A DNA stretch of 64,000 bases from Cellulomonas flavigena DSM 20109 (GTDB taxonomy: Bacteria; Actinomycetota; Actinomycetes; Actinomycetales; Cellulomonadaceae), in assembly GCF_000092865.1 (NCBI RefSeq), contig NC_014151.1:3224001-3288000 (forward strand). Direction: 5' to 3'. The notes under the pieces are model-generated. The model was not told the origin of the DNA. It saw only the letters and a list, made by a program, of their open reading frames with translations, and made no database searches. Made by a program: the position numbers and the translations under genes. Below are positions 8,705-20,624 of this stretch, in pieces (the stretch's first letter is position 1; the number at the start of each line of letters is the position of its first letter).

Positions 8705-9237
8705 GCGCCAGCAGCCTGCGGCACCTGGAGCGCACGCTGGTCGAGCACGACGAGCCGCAGCTCTCGCCCGACGACTACAAGCAGGTGTTCCGTCGCCACG
8801 CCGCGGGCGTCGCGGTCGTCACGCTGCGCGACGGGGACCGTCCCGTCGGGTTCACCGCGACGTCCGTCATCTCCGTCTCGGCCGCCCCGCCGCTGCTCGC
8901 GTTCTCGCTCGCGTCCGGCTCGTCGTCCTGGCCCGCGCTGTCGCGCGCCGCGACCGTCGCGGTGTCGTTCCTCGCGGAGGGCCAGGAGGAGGTCTCGACC
9001 CGCTTCGCGACCTCCGGCATCGACCGGTTCGCCGCGGGCGGCTGGACGGCGCTGCCCACCGGCGAGCCCGTCATCGTGGGCGCCCAGGCCTGGGTCCGCG
9101 GCCGCGTGGTGCAGCGCACCCCCGTCGGCGACAGCTACCTCGTCTCGCTGCGCGCCCTCGACCACGGCGTCACCGACGCGCACCCGCTCGTCTACCGCGA
9201 CCGCGTCTACCACCGCCTCGTCGCTCCCACCGCCTGA
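8701..9237 (+). CDS. Flavin reductase domain protein (NADH:FMN oxidoreductase)
   Basis: Protein of 178 residues with the flavin-reductase-like split-barrel domain: FRRHAAGVAVVTLRDG and GFTATSVISVSAAPPLLAFSLA near the N terminus are the FMN-binding hallmark of HpaC/DIM6-type reductases. It delivers reduced flavin to two-component monooxygenases, none of which is encoded nearby. Its ATG overlaps the stop of the preceding FMN reductase, so the two form one operon. A dispersed hairpin repeat and the purL terminator lie downstream. Confidence 0.88.
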   Translation: MSASSLRHLERTLVEHDEPQLSPDDYKQVFRRHAAGVAVVTLRDGDRPVGFTATSVISVSAAPPLLAFSLASGSSSWPALSRAATVAVSFLAEGQEEVSTRFATSGIDRFAAGGWTALPTGEPVIVGAQAWVRGRVVQRTPVGDSYLVSLRALDHGVTDAHPLVYRDRVYHRLVAPTA

Positions 9238-9250
9238 CCGCCCACCCCGG

Positions 9251-9306
9251 GCGCGAGAGTGCTGTCCGGTCACGCCGCTGCAGGGCTGGATCGCACTCTC
9301 GGCGCG
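9251..9306. repeat. Dispersed hairpin repeat, copy 1
   Basis: Inverted repeat with arms GCGCGAGAGTGC and GCACTCTCGGCGC. The right side (9285-9303) contains GCTGGATCGCACTCTCGGC, a motif also found at 38195-38213, 40533-40551 and 50121-50137. It lies in the 303-base stretch 9238-9540 after the flavin reductase, which holds no gene. Confidence 0.6.
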
Positions 9307-9375
9307 AGGGAGGGTGCGGGCCCTGTGGGGGTGGGGCTGGAATGACGTCTCGGCAGGATGGGTGGGGCCCCGTCC

Positions 9376-9449
9376 GCGAGGCGTCGTTCCGGCCCACCCC
9401 GGGCGAGGCGTCGTTCCGGCACCACCCCGGGCGAGGCGTCGTTCCGGCA
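9376..9449. repeat. Three tandem 27/28-bp intergenic repeats
   Basis: GCGAGGCGTCGTTCCGGC occurs at 9376, 9403 and 9431, separated by CCACCCCGG-like spacers. A diverged inverted relative (GGAATGACGTCTCGG) lies just before them near 9340. No spacer diversity or leader supports a CRISPR reading. Confidence 0.7.
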
Positions 9450-9477
9450 CCGCTGTGCGGGAGGGGGCTCGGACGGC

Positions 9478-9519
9478 GGAACCCCGGTCACCGTCCGGGC
9501 GGAAGGTGACCGGGGTTCC
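9478..9519 (-). terminator. Terminator hairpin between flavin reductase and purL
   Basis: A perfect 15-bp stem (GGAACCCCGGTCACC and its complement) with a 12-base loop just after the purL stop. It can serve both converging genes. No long U tract, as is usual at this GC content. Confidence 0.75.
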
Positions 9520-9540
9520 GGTCGTCGTGGGGTGCCCGCG

Positions 9541-11940
9541 TCAGGCGAAGAGCGCCGGGAGCGTGCGCTCCCAGGTCTCGCGCGCCTCGGTCAGCGGGAG
9601 CGTGAACAGGCCGCGGACCTCGACGGCGGCGGCGTGCACGTGCTCGTCGTCGTCGACCGGGGTGCCCGCACCGAGCGTGCACGTCTCGGCCGTCTCGCCC
9701 AGGCGCAGCGCCGGGACGCCGCGAGCGGTGCACAGGTCGAGGAGGCGGACCTCCTCGGAGCGGGGCACGGCGACGATCGCACGGGCCTGCGACTCCGAGA
9801 ACAGCGCCTCGAAGGCCGTGAGGCCGTCGCGCGCGCACAGTGCGCCGAGGTCGACCTGGACACCGACGCCGTACCGGAGGCTCGACTCGACGAGCGCGAG
9901 CGCCAGGCCACCCTCGGACAGGTCGTGCGCGGCGTCGACGAGCTCGTCGCGCGCCGCGGCGACCAGCACCTGCGCGAGGCGGCGCTCGGCGTCGAGGTCG
10001 ACCTGCGGCGGCACGCCGCCCAGGTGCCGGTGGACGACGTCCGCCCAGGCGGACCCGTCGAGCTCCGGACGCGTGGTGCCCAGCAGGTAGACGGCCTGGC
10101 CGGGCGCGGTCCAGCCCGACGGCACCGCGCGCGCGACGTCGTCGAGGACCCCGAGCACGCCGACGACGGGGGTCGGGTGGATCGCCGAGTCGATCTGCCC
10201 GGGCTCGCCCGTGCCGTTGTAGAGCGAGACGTTGCCGCCGGTCACGGGGACCTCGAGGGTCTGGCACGCGTCGGCCAGGCCGCGGATCGCCTCGACGAGC
10301 TGCCACATCGTGTCCGGGTGCTCGGGCGTGCCGAAGTTCAGGCAGTCGGTGACGGCCACGGGCCGCGCACCGACCGTGGCGACGTTGCGGTACGCCTCGG
10401 CGAGCGCGAGCTGCGCACCCGTGTACGGGTCGAGCTTGGCGTAGCGGCCGTTGGCGTCGGTGGCCAGCGCGACGCCCAGGCCCGTGGTCTCGTCGACGCG
10501 CACCACGCCCGAGTCGTCGGGCTGCGCGAGGGCCGTGTTGCCCTGCACGAAGCGGTCGTACTGGTCGGTGACCCATGCCGGTGACGCGAGGTTCGGCGAG
10601 CCCAGGAGCTGCAGGAGTGTCGCGCGCAGCTCGTCGGCGCTCTCCGGGCGCGCGTAGCGCGCCGCACCCTCAGGCGTGCTCACGGAGTCCGCGACGAGGC
10701 CGTCCTGCCAGGCCGGGCGCGCGTAGGGGCGGTCGTACACCGGGCCCTCGTGCGCGACCGTCCTCGGGTCGACGTCGACGATCCGGTCGCCGTGGTGGTC
10801 GATCGTCAGGCGCCCGGTGCCGGTGACCTCGCCGATCACGGCCGTCTCGACGTCCCACCTGCGCGTGATCTCGAGGAACTCGTCGAGCTTGTCGGGCCGG
10901 ACGACCGCCATCATGCGCTCCTGCGACTCCGACATGAGGATCTCGCCGGCCGTCAGCGTGGGGTCGCGCAGCAGCACGTTCTCGAGGTCGACGTGCATAC
11001 CGCCGTCACCGTTGGACGCGAGCTCGCTGGTCGCGCAGGAGATGCCCGCGGCGCCGAGGTCCTGGATGCCCTCGACGACCTGGGCCGCGTAGAGCTCGAG
11101 GCAGCACTCGATGAGCACCTTCTCCATGAACGGGTCGCCGACCTGCACCGACGGACGCTTGGACGGCTTGGCGTCGTCGAACGTCTCCGACGCGAGGATC
11201 GACGCGCCGCCGATGCCGTCGCCGCCCGTGCGGGCGCCGAACAGCACGACCTTGTTGCCGACGCCCGAGGCGTTGGCCAGGTGGATGTCCTCGTGGCGCA
11301 GCACACCGAGGCACAGCGCGTTGACCAGCGGGTTGCCCTGGTAGCAGGCGTCGAAGACGAGCTCGCCGCCGATGTTCGGCAGCCCCAGGCTGTTGCCGTA
11401 CCCCCCGACGCCGGCGACGACGCCGTGCACGACGCGCGCCGTGTCCGGGTGGTCCACGGCGCCGAAGCGCAGCTGGTCCATGACGGCGACGGGCCGCGCA
11501 CCCATCGAGATGATGTCGCGCACGATCCCGCCGACGCCCGTCGCGGCACCCTGGTAGGGCTCGACGAACGACGGGTGGTTGTGCGACTCGACCTTGAACG
11601 TCACGGCCCAGCCGTCGCCGATGTCGACGACGCCGGCGTTCTCCCCGATGCCGACGAGCAGGTGCTCCTTCATCGCGGGCGTGGTCTTGTCGCCGAACTG
11701 CCGCAGGTGGGTCTTCGACGACTTGTACGAGCAGTGCTCGGACCACATCACGGAGTACATCGCGAGCTCGGCGGCCGTGGGGCGACGCCCGAGGATGTCG
11801 CGGATCCGCTGGTACTCGTCGGGCTTGAGGCCGAGCTCGGCGTAGGGCTGCTCGAGGTCGGGTGTCGCCGCGGCGTGCTCGACGGTGTCGGACGTGTGCG
11901 GAGCGGACGGGACGTCGGGGCGCGCAGGAGCGGTGGTCAT
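9541..11940 (-). CDS. purL: Phosphoribosylformylglycinamidine synthase subunit PurL
   Basis: Purine step 4: the ATP-dependent synthetase subunit (799 residues) that converts FGAR to FGAM using ammonia from PurQ, with PurS as scaffold. It is the short PurL form, without a fused glutaminase. Recognisable family segments include [55 protein letters not shown], and a second half with [10 protein letters not shown] and [10 protein letters not shown]. The ATG at 11940 has a GAGGGA site; a TACTCT hexamer near 12015-12020 could be its -10. The partner genes purS and purQ are 40 kb away. Confidence 0.97.
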   Translation of the reverse strand: MTTAPARPDVPSAPHTSDTVEHAAATPDLEQPYAELGLKPDEYQRIRDILGRRPTAAELAMYSVMWSEHCSYKSSKTHLRQFGDKTTPAMKEHLLVGIGENAGVVDIGDGWAVTFKVESHNHPSFVEPYQGAATGVGGIVRDIISMGARPVAVMDQLRFGAVDHPDTARVVHGVVAGVGGYGNSLGLPNIGGELVFDACYQGNPLVNALCLGVLRHEDIHLANASGVGNKVVLFGARTGGDGIGGASILASETFDDAKPSKRPSVQVGDPFMEKVLIECCLELYAAQVVEGIQDLGAAGISCATSELASNGDGGMHVDLENVLLRDPTLTAGEILMSESQERMMAVVRPDKLDEFLEITRRWDVETAVIGEVTGTGRLTIDHHGDRIVDVDPRTVAHEGPVYDRPYARPAWQDGLVADSVSTPEGAARYARPESADELRATLLQLLGSPNLASPAWVTDQYDRFVQGNTALAQPDDSGVVRVDETTGLGVALATDANGRYAKLDPYTGAQLALAEAYRNVATVGARPVAVTDCLNFGTPEHPDTMWQLVEAIRGLADACQTLEVPVTGGNVSLYNGTGEPGQIDSAIHPTPVVGVLGVLDDVARAVPSGWTAPGQAVYLLGTTRPELDGSAWADVVHRHLGGVPPQVDLDAERRLAQVLVAAARDELVDAAHDLSEGGLALALVESSLRYGVGVQVDLGALCARDGLTAFEALFSESQARAIVAVPRSEEVRLLDLCTARGVPALRLGETAETCTLGAGTPVDDDEHVHAAAVEVRGLFTLPLTEARETWERTLPALFA

Positions 11941-12297
11941 CGGTTCCCTCGGTGGAGGCCGGGTCCGGCGGGCGGCTCGCCCGCGCAGGTACCCACGCCG
12001 CAGGTCGGCAGACGGCCCCAGAGTACCGGCGCGCCGGACCGCGGCGGCCCGTCCGTCCACCACCCGTCCACCACCCGTCCGGCGGCGGTCCGAGCGGGTG
12101 AAAACGCCACGCCCCGAGGCCCGCCCGCGCGCTCACGACCCACCCGGGAGCGCGATCCGCACGGACTCTCACGCCCTTCTCATCCCTTTCGCACCTTCTG
12201 CCCGATAACCTCCGACGTGCCAGGTCAGCGGGGGGTGGCGAGGACACCTCGACCCGACGGCCGGTCCACCGTCGCACCATCCGGAAGTCGAGGTCAG
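11941..12297. other. Divergent intergenic region purL / LAATG surface protein
   Basis: 357 bases without a gene. On the minus strand TACTCT (12015-12020) is a candidate -10 for purL. On the plus strand TAACCT (12206-12211) is a candidate -10 for the surface-protein gene, giving a leader of about 80 bases. A short direct repeat GTCCACCACCC occurs twice near 12055-12075. No riboswitch fold was recognised. Confidence 0.4.
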
Positions 12298-13137
12298 ATG
12301 TCCGCCCGCCGCGTGCTCACCACCGCCGTCACCGCCTTGTCCGCCGCCCTGGCGCTCGTGGGTGCCGCGACGACGGCGACCGCGGGGTCGGACGCACCGA
12401 CGCGGTACCGCGTGACGCCGACCGGCCTCGAGCTGCCCGCCGGCACGACGTTCCAGGAGCACGCGCACGTCAACGTCGTCTTCACGTCGGCGCTGGGCAC
12501 CGCGCTGCGCAACGTCCACGTCGAGGGCCCGGGCACGCGGAACGCGGACCTGCTCGGCACGTCCACGCTGACGTGGGACCGTCTGGGCCTGCCGGCCGAC
12601 GCCTGCATCACGTGGGTCCAGGTCAGCGGGCACGACGAGCACCACGGCGAGGGCGGCCAGGCCCCGGTCTGCCGCACGCAGCCCGCCCCCGTCGCGCCCC
12701 CGGCTCCCGCCGCGCCCCCCACACCGCCGGCGCCGGCGGCGCCCCCGGCGGCTCCCCCGGTGCAGCCCACCACGCCGCCCGCGCCCGCCGCGACGCCTGC
12801 CGCAGCCCCGGCCCCCGCGTCACCCGCGCCCGCCGCGCCCTCGGCCACCCCCTCCTCGGCCGCCCCCGCGGACACCGCCGCCGCCGAGGCCGCACCCCCC
12901 ACCGCACCCGCACCCACCACCGCGCCCGCCACCGCCACCGCGCCCGCGCCCACGGAGCGCGCCGAGGTGCTGTCCGCCGGGACGCAGGCCCCGGCGCCCG
13001 CCGCGGCTGCCGAGCGCTCCGAGGTGCTCGCCGCGACCGGTGCGCGCACGGGCGCGCTGCTCGCCGGTGCCGCGCTCGCGCTGGCGGCGGGCACGGGCCT
13101 CGTGCTGTGGCGCCGGCGCTCGTCGGTGCGCCCCTAG
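12298..13137 (+). CDS. LAATG-anchored cell-surface protein with Pro/Ala stalk
   Basis: Predicted wall-anchored protein of 279 residues, function unknown. Signal peptide about 1-30; a small conserved-looking head (about 32-125) with one Cys pair; then about 90 residues of Pro/Ala/Thr-rich stalk; then the sorting signal LAATG at 244-248, a hydrophobic segment (252-271) and the basic tail RRRSSVRP. LAXTG signals are used by class E sortases of actinobacteria. No sortase gene lies in this window. The ATG has GAGGTC upstream. A strong terminator follows. Confidence 0.8.
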   Translation: MSARRVLTTAVTALSAALALVGAATTATAGSDAPTRYRVTPTGLELPAGTTFQEHAHVNVVFTSALGTALRNVHVEGPGTRNADLLGTSTLTWDRLGLPADACITWVQVSGHDEHHGEGGQAPVCRTQPAPVAPPAPAAPPTPPAPAAPPAAPPVQPTTPPAPAATPAAAPAPASPAPAAPSATPSSAAPADTAAAEAAPPTAPAPTTAPATATAPAPTERAEVLSAGTQAPAPAAAAERSEVLAATGARTGALLAGAALALAAGTGLVLWRRRSSVRP

Positions 13138-13175
13138 ACCACCCGCCGCCCGGTGGACGGCCGGGCGGAGAGGGG

Positions 13176-13222
13176 GCGTGAAGCGTTGTTGCCGGATCCC
13201 GGCAGCAACGCTTCACGCTTTT
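13176..13222 (+). terminator. Strong intrinsic terminator
   Basis: 20-bp stem with a single G-U pair (left arm 13176-13195, right arm 13199-13218), a three-base loop and TTTT at 13219-13222. It closes the surface-protein gene and separates it from the converging ABC permease gene. Confidence 0.9.
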
Positions 13223-13246
13223 CCCGGTCGGGTGCGGACCGGGGCG

Positions 13247-15733
13247 TCACTCGACGGCGAGGGCCTGCGCCGGGGGGACCTTGCCGGCGCGACGCCCCGG
13301 CAGGAACGACGCCCCCGCACCGCAGACGACCGCGGCCGCCACGATCAGGCCGACCGTTCGCCCTGGCACGACCAGGTGCATCGGGATCCTCGTCGTCTCC
13401 TGACCCAGCGCCATGACGCCGGTCCAGGCGTACGCGATCCCCAACCCGGCGCCGAGGACCCCAGCGACGGCGGCGACGAGCGCGGCCTCGACCGCCAGCA
13501 TGCCGCGCAGCTGTCCGACCGTCAGGCCGAGCGCCCGCAGCACCGCGGACTCCCGGCGCCGCTCGACGACCGACAGCGCCATCGTGTTGCCGATGCCCAC
13601 GACGGCGATCACCAGGGACAACGTCAGGAGCGCGAGGACCACCAGCAGCATCAGGTCGAGCAGGTGGCCGTACATCGCGCGCTCGGGCGCACCGCCGCGG
13701 ACGTCGAGGCGCTCGTCGATCGAGAGCACGCTGGAGATGGCGCGCTGCACCTGTGGCCCGGTGAGGTCCGAGACGAGGCGGACCTGGAGCTCGACGACCG
13801 GCGGCGTGCTGACGAGGGCGGCGAGCTCGTCGGCACGCATCGTGACCGTCCCGGGGACGGTGTCGGGCGTGACGGCGACCACCGCTGCGGCACTGCCCGC
13901 GGCTCCGACGGCCTGCACGGTGCCGTCGGTGGGGAGACCGGCGGCGTCGTCGGGGTGGACGAGCACGGTCCCGTCGTCGGGCTGCGGGACGGGTCGGCGG
14001 ACCAGCTGGCGCGAGGCGACGGGGTCGACACCACGGGCGGCCAGGCCACGGGTGCTGCCGTCGGCCAGGACGAGACGCACGGGGACGCCACCGGTGACCT
14101 CCGCCGTGCCGACGACCTCCGGCAGGTCGTCGACCGCCCGCGTCGTCGCCGGGTCCAGCCCTGCCGGGTCGGACGTGGTGACGACGAGGTCGATGGGCCG
14201 CCGCGCGTCGATCTGGGCGTCGACGGAGCTGCGGACCGACGCGGTCGCGACGACCATCGTCGTCACGAGGGTCACACCGACCAGCAGCGCCGTGGCGGTG
14301 GCGGTGGTGCGCCGCCGGTTGCGTCCCGCGTTCCGGGCTGCGAGGCGCGTCGCCGCGGAGGCGCCCGCCACGAGGGCACCGAGACCCCGCACGCACGCGG
14401 GGACGAGCAGCGGCGCCGCGAGCAGCACCCCGAGGAACGACACGATCACCGCGGGGACCGCCACGGCGACCCCGCCGCCCTGTGTGGCGTGCCCGGCACC
14501 GCCCGCGCCCGCGCCGAGGAGCAGCAGCGCCGCGACCAGGCGGAGCCACTGCCGGCGGGGACGCGGCCTGACGTCGTCGAGGGGTCGCAGCGCCTCGACG
14601 GGTCGGACCCGGGTGGCGCGGCGCGCCGGGGCCCACGCCGCGACGACGGTCAGCAGCACACCGACGGCGACGCCGGCGGCGGGCACCGCGGGCGCGACGA
14701 CGACGCCGTCGGCCGACAGCCTGACCACGGCGAGGACGTGGGCGCCGAGGAGCCCCAGGCCGACTCCGCCGACGGACGCGACGGCCCCGAGCACGGCAGC
14801 CTCCGCGACGACGAGCCGGTGGACCTGCCCGGTGCTCGCGCCGATGCACCGCAGCAGCGCGAGCTCGTGGGTGCGCTGGGCGACGAGGACGTGGAAGGTG
14901 TTGCCGATCACGATGGCCGCCACGACGAGCGCGACGGCGCAGAAGCCGAGGAGCACCGCGGTGAGGACGCCGCCGCTGCCGGAGAGCTCGGCCACACGGC
15001 GTTCCGCGGCATCCTCACGCGTGAGCACGTCCAGGCCGGGCACGTCGGCGAGCGCCGCCGCGACACCGGCGGCGACCGCCTCCGGTGCGGCGCCGTCGCC
15101 ACGCACGAGGATCTCGGACGTCACGGGCCGCGCGCCCGCGGCGGTCAGCCCGTCTGCGGTGACCACGAGGTGCGGCACGTCGATGACGACGCCGGGACCG
15201 ACGGGGGCCGTGATCCCCACGACGGTGAGCTCGACGGGCTCGGCACGGGACAGCCGGACGGTCACGGTGTCGCCGACGTCCAGGCCGAGGGACCGGGCGG
15301 CCCACCCGTCGACGGTGGTGTCGCTCGGCTGCACCGGCCATGCCCCTCGGGTGAGCGCCTGCCACCGCACGGGGGCGTCGAGCAGGGCGCTGACCTGGGC
15401 CGTCGACCGCGTGTCCCCGACGCGTAGCCTCCCGTAGGCGGTGCGGACGGCGTCGGCGGCGACGACGTGGGGAGCGTCGCGCACGCCGGGCAGCCGTGCC
15501 ACCAGGACGTCCTCGTCGGTCGGGGTGGGGGCGGCGCCCGGGGTGGCTCCGACCCAGACGTCGGCCCGTGCCATGTGGGCCGTCAGCGACTGCTCGGAGG
15601 TGTGCTCGAACGTCGCGGACAGCGCCAGGGCGCCGACGAGGAAGCCGACGGACAGGACGACGGCCGTCGCGGTGGCGACCAGGCGGGACGCGCGGGCACG
15701 GACGCCCGCCAGCAGGACCGTCCTCACGGACAC
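13247..15733 (-). CDS. ABC transporter permease, two FtsX-like domains
   Basis: Membrane protein of 828 residues from the GTG at 15733 (alternative GTG at 15727). One N-terminal membrane helix (about 15-40) is followed by a large extracytoplasmic domain and three helices, then a second helix, periplasmic-type domain and three more helices, which is the duplicated FtsX/MacB plan of lipoprotein- or peptide-handling ABC permeases. ALLRCIGAS and VLRALGLTVGQLRGML are the usual cytoplasmic-loop motifs. No ATPase gene adjoins it, so the partner must lie elsewhere. Two palindromes sit just upstream (15793-15828). Confidence 0.85.
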   Translation of the reverse strand: MSVRTVLLAGVRARASRLVATATAVVLSVGFLVGALALSATFEHTSEQSLTAHMARADVWVGATPGAAPTPTDEDVLVARLPGVRDAPHVVAADAVRTAYGRLRVGDTRSTAQVSALLDAPVRWQALTRGAWPVQPSDTTVDGWAARSLGLDVGDTVTVRLSRAEPVELTVVGITAPVGPGVVIDVPHLVVTADGLTAAGARPVTSEILVRGDGAAPEAVAAGVAAALADVPGLDVLTREDAAERRVAELSGSGGVLTAVLLGFCAVALVVAAIVIGNTFHVLVAQRTHELALLRCIGASTGQVHRLVVAEAAVLGAVASVGGVGLGLLGAHVLAVVRLSADGVVVAPAVPAAGVAVGVLLTVVAAWAPARRATRVRPVEALRPLDDVRPRPRRQWLRLVAALLLLGAGAGGAGHATQGGGVAVAVPAVIVSFLGVLLAAPLLVPACVRGLGALVAGASAATRLAARNAGRNRRRTTATATALLVGVTLVTTMVVATASVRSSVDAQIDARRPIDLVVTTSDPAGLDPATTRAVDDLPEVVGTAEVTGGVPVRLVLADGSTRGLAARGVDPVASRQLVRRPVPQPDDGTVLVHPDDAAGLPTDGTVQAVGAAGSAAAVVAVTPDTVPGTVTMRADELAALVSTPPVVELQVRLVSDLTGPQVQRAISSVLSIDERLDVRGGAPERAMYGHLLDLMLLVVLALLTLSLVIAVVGIGNTMALSVVERRRESAVLRALGLTVGQLRGMLAVEAALVAAVAGVLGAGLGIAYAWTGVMALGQETTRIPMHLVVPGRTVGLIVAAAVVCGAGASFLPGRRAGKVPPAQALAVE

Positions 15734-15792
15734 CCCGCCCCGGGCGCACCCGCGCGCACAGCACGGCTCAAGACCGCCACCCCCCGCAGCGA

Positions 15793-15828
15793 ACGTCACG
15801 TCGTGACGTGGTCACCCTACGGGGTGAC
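15793..15828. promoter_or_regulatory. Double palindrome upstream of the ABC permease
   Basis: Two adjacent palindromes: 8-bp arms ACGTCACG-T-CGTGACGT (15793-15809) and 7-bp arms GTCACCC/GGGTGAC (15811-15828). They lie between the lipoprotein stop and the permease start, so one may act as operator and the other as terminator. Roles are inferred from position only. Confidence 0.4.
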
Positions 15829-15858
15829 CCGGCGTGCGTGCGGGCGGTCGGTGCCGCC

Positions 15859-16659
15859 TCAGGCGTCGGCGTCGGTCGGGTTGCAGCCGGTCGCGAGCAT
15901 CGTGAGTGTCCCGACCTCGGGGCGCCACGGCTCGATGTTCCACGAGTCCTTGTCCGGTGCCCCCAGCAGGTGGCACCACAGCTGCGCCTGCATGGACGCG
16001 GCTGCGGCCTCGGGCGCGGCGACCTGGACCTGGGACACCAGCGCGTGCTGCGCGGCCGTGCTCCCTCGGCGGACCCAGGGCTGCGGGGAGACGAGGAGCG
16101 ACGGGCCGCCGTCCGCGTCGCCCCACACGGCCGAGAGCAGCGCGTCGGTCCCGACGACGAACGACACCGGACCGGTCGCCACGTCGAGCGCGAGCACGTC
16201 ACCGTGCGGACGCCAGACCGCAGGGTCGCCGTCCGCGCCGACCGGCGCCCCGAGCGCCGTGACGACGGTCCCCGCCTCGTCGTGGAGGGTCGCCGACCCG
16301 TCGGGCTGCACCTCGACGCGCCCGGCGTGCGGGGGTGCGACCCAGGCGACGACGCCCGGTGCGGCCGCGACGGTGCGGTGCGTCGACCCGTCCCCCGCGT
16401 CCTGCTCCTGCACGGTCGCACCGTCGACGAGCAGCAGCGCGCCGGCGCCCTGCGGGCCGGCGCCGAACGGCGCCCCGGTGTCGCGCACGGCCTGCGCGTC
16501 CGGGACCGCGACCGCGGTCGGCTCGGCGGCACGTGCCGCGGGTGGCGGTGCGAGCGACGTCATGGCGGGACGCGGCCCGGCGTCGCCCGGTCCGCAGCCC
16601 GCGACGAGCACGGCGAGACCGGTCGCCACGGCGACGCGACCTGTCCGGCGAGGACCCAC
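15859..16659 (-). CDS. DUF2599-type lipoprotein
   Basis: Predicted lipoprotein of 266 residues with lipobox LVAGC (C22). The middle is beta-rich and unrecognised. The C-terminal part (about 220-262) has CHLLGAPDKDSWNIEPWRPEVG, which fits the actinobacterial DUF2599 domain (pattern W-N-x-E-P-W-R-P). Function unknown. The GTG start has no ribosome site, but TACCGT ends six bases upstream (leaderless). It is 125 bases from the ABC permease gene, same strand, possibly a functional partner. Confidence 0.75.
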   Translation of the reverse strand: MGPRRTGRVAVATGLAVLVAGCGPGDAGPRPAMTSLAPPPAARAAEPTAVAVPDAQAVRDTGAPFGAGPQGAGALLLVDGATVQEQDAGDGSTHRTVAAAPGVVAWVAPPHAGRVEVQPDGSATLHDEAGTVVTALGAPVGADGDPAVWRPHGDVLALDVATGPVSFVVGTDALLSAVWGDADGGPSLLVSPQPWVRRGSTAAQHALVSQVQVAAPEAAAASMQAQLWCHLLGAPDKDSWNIEPWRPEVGTLTMLATGCNPTDADA

Positions 16660-16806
16660 GGGGTGACGGTAGCGGCACGCGGCGGGCGCACCGGCCCGCC
16701 GTCACGGCCACCTCTGCGCGTGCGGTCCCCACCATGTCACCCGATAGTGGGAGCAGCCCCGGTCGCCCCCCGGACGGCCGAACGCCCCCGAGCCGCAGGA
16801 GCACCC

Positions 16807-19008
<2,202 letters not shown>

Positions 19009-19017
19009 CGACGGCGC

Positions 19018-19053
19018 GGGCCGCACGGGAGGGTGAGCCCGTCCGTGCGGCCC
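19018..19053 (+). terminator. Catalase terminator hairpin
   Basis: Perfect 11-bp stem GGGCCGCACGG / CCGTGCGGCCC with a 14-base loop, starting ten bases after the catalase stop. Confidence 0.75.
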
Positions 19054-19109
19054 GTGGACGCGTACGCGCCGGGGTGGCACAGTGCACCTACCCGACGAAG
19101 GGACACGCC

Positions 19110-19277
19110 GTGCCCACCACCGAGGACCGCCCGACGCCCCCGTCCGCGACGGACTTCCGCCGGCTGCCCGAGCCGATCGCGCTCGCGGACATGGTCGCCG
19201 AGAAGGACGTGCGCGACGCCCCGGACCCCGACTTCGGCCGGGACCCGAACACCGAGTGGATGCTGAAGTACGCCTGA
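19110..19277 (+). CDS. Small conserved-type actinobacterial protein (55 aa)
   Basis: Short acidic, Pro/Asp-rich protein of 55 residues from a GTG with GAAGGGA upstream. The sequence [20 protein letters not shown] then NTEWMLKYA at the C terminus resembles small uncharacterised actinobacterial proteins that end in a similar short motif. No membrane segment or known domain. The reading frame ends cleanly before the next gene. Function unknown. Confidence 0.6.
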   Translation: MPTTEDRPTPPSATDFRRLPEPIALADMVAEKDVRDAPDPDFGRDPNTEWMLKYA

Positions 19278-19329
19278 CCGGCCCGTCCGTCGGGTCGCCG
19301 CGGCGGCCCCCGCGTGCTGTGCTGCGGGG

Positions 19330-20151
19330 GTGGACGGCTTCACGAGGGACGGCCTGACGTTCGACGTGCGGGACGACGGCCCACCCGACGGGCCTGCCGT
19401 GGTGCTGCTGCACGGCTTCCCCCAGGACGCGTCGGCGTACGACGCCGTGGTGCCCCTGCTCGCCGCGGCCGGGCTGCGCACGCTCGCGCCCGACCAGCGC
19501 GGCTACAGCCCACGGGCCAGGCCGCCGGGGCGACGGGCCTCCACGCTGCGCCAGCTGGTCGCGGACGTGGTCGCGCTGCTCGACGCCGCCGGTGTCGCGC
19601 AGGCGCACGTCGTGGGCCACGACTGGGGCGGCACGGTGGCGTGGGCGGTCGCGTCCCGACGGCCCGGGCGCGTGGCCTCGCTGACCGTGCTGGGCACCCC
19701 GCACCCGCGCGCGATGCGCGACGGCATGCGCCACGGGCAGGCGCGGCGGTCCTGGTACGTCGCGGCGTTCCAGGTGCCATGGCTCCCGGAGCGTGCCCTG
19801 CTCGCGGGCGGCGGCGCGCGGTTGCGGCAGGCCCTCGTCGACGACGGCCTCGAGCCCGACCGCGCCGACCGCTACGTGGCCCGGCTGCGGGACCCCGGTG
19901 CGCTGACCGCCGCGCTGGCCTGGTACCGCGCGCTCGGGGTGCGGCACGCCGGCAGCGCGGGCCGGGTCCGCGTCCCCACGACGTACGTGACGGCCGGCCA
20001 GGACCCGTTCTTCGCGCCCGCGTCGGTCGAGGCGACGGGCCGGTACGTGGACGGCCCGTTCACGCGCGTCGACCTCGACGCGGACCACTGGCTGCCGGAG
20101 CACCGGCCGGCCGAGGTCGCCGAGGCCGTCCTGGCCCGGGTGAGCGCGTGA
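19330..20151 (+). CDS. Alpha/beta hydrolase, epoxide-hydrolase-like
   Basis: Cytoplasmic hydrolase of 273 residues. The oxyanion motif HGFPQD (28-33) and the nucleophile elbow VGHDWGG with D98 (Asp instead of Ser) place it with epoxide hydrolases and haloalkane dehalogenases. The acid-His pair lies in the C-terminal part, with His in DADHWLPEH. The substrate is not predictable. GTG start; its stop overlaps the next GTG start (GTGA), so it is coupled to the glycosylase gene. Confidence 0.85.
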   Translation: MDGFTRDGLTFDVRDDGPPDGPAVVLLHGFPQDASAYDAVVPLLAAAGLRTLAPDQRGYSPRARPPGRRASTLRQLVADVVALLDAAGVAQAHVVGHDWGGTVAWAVASRRPGRVASLTVLGTPHPRAMRDGMRHGQARRSWYVAAFQVPWLPERALLAGGGARLRQALVDDGLEPDRADRYVARLRDPGALTAALAWYRALGVRHAGSAGRVRVPTTYVTAGQDPFFAPASVEATGRYVDGPFTRVDLDADHWLPEHRPAEVAEAVLARVSA

Positions 20152-20591
20152 GGCTGTGGTCGCTGCACCCGTCGCTGCTCGACCGGCAGGGCCTGACCGC
20201 GTGCTGGCGCGAGGGTCTGCTGGCGCAGGCCGTGCTGGCGGGCGGTACGCGCGGGTACACACGGCACCCGCAGCTCGTGCGGTTCCGGCGGCAGCCCGAG
20301 CCGCTCGTGGCCGTCGCGGCGTACCTGCACGCGGTGGCGGACGAGGCCACCGCGCGCGGGTACCGCTTCGACCGCGGACGCGTCGGCGTCCCCGGGCCGC
20401 GTGCCGCGGGGGCACCGCGGATCGCCGTCACGCAGGGGCAGCTCGACCTGGAGTGGCGGCACCTGCGGCGCAAGCTCGCGGTCCGCTCCCCCGACCGGGC
20501 CGCCGTGGTGGAGCAGCTCGACGGGCCGTCGCCGCACCCGCTGTTCGTCGTCGTGCCGGGCGACGTCGAGGAGTGGGAGCGCGAGACGTGA
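20148..20591 (+). CDS. Pyrimidine dimer DNA glycosylase / endonuclease V family
   Basis: DNA-repair protein of 147 residues. The start [12 protein letters not shown] followed by LTACWREGLLAQAVL and GYTRHPQLVRFR is characteristic of the actinobacterial Pyr_excise (T4 DenV-like) family, which cuts at cyclobutane dimers. Family members keep an N-terminal Thr or Arg region and a Glu; the GTG at 20148 gives the usual short N terminus. It overlaps the hydrolase stop by four bases. Confidence 0.82.
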   Translation: MRLWSLHPSLLDRQGLTACWREGLLAQAVLAGGTRGYTRHPQLVRFRRQPEPLVAVAAYLHAVADEATARGYRFDRGRVGVPGPRAAGAPRIAVTQGQLDLEWRHLRRKLAVRSPDRAAVVEQLDGPSPHPLFVVVPGDVEEWERET

Positions 20592-20624
20592 GCCGGACCG
20601 GCCCCGCCCGGGCGCCGGGGTGCG

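Noticed and set aside
9376..9449. Tandem repeats as a CRISPR array
   Set aside because: Only three units, spacers of about 10 bases that are similar to each other, and no cas genes.
10750..12297. Long plus-strand open frames opposite purL
   Set aside because: They mirror purL codon structure in high-GC DNA, have Arg/Gly/Ala-rich translations and no ribosome site.
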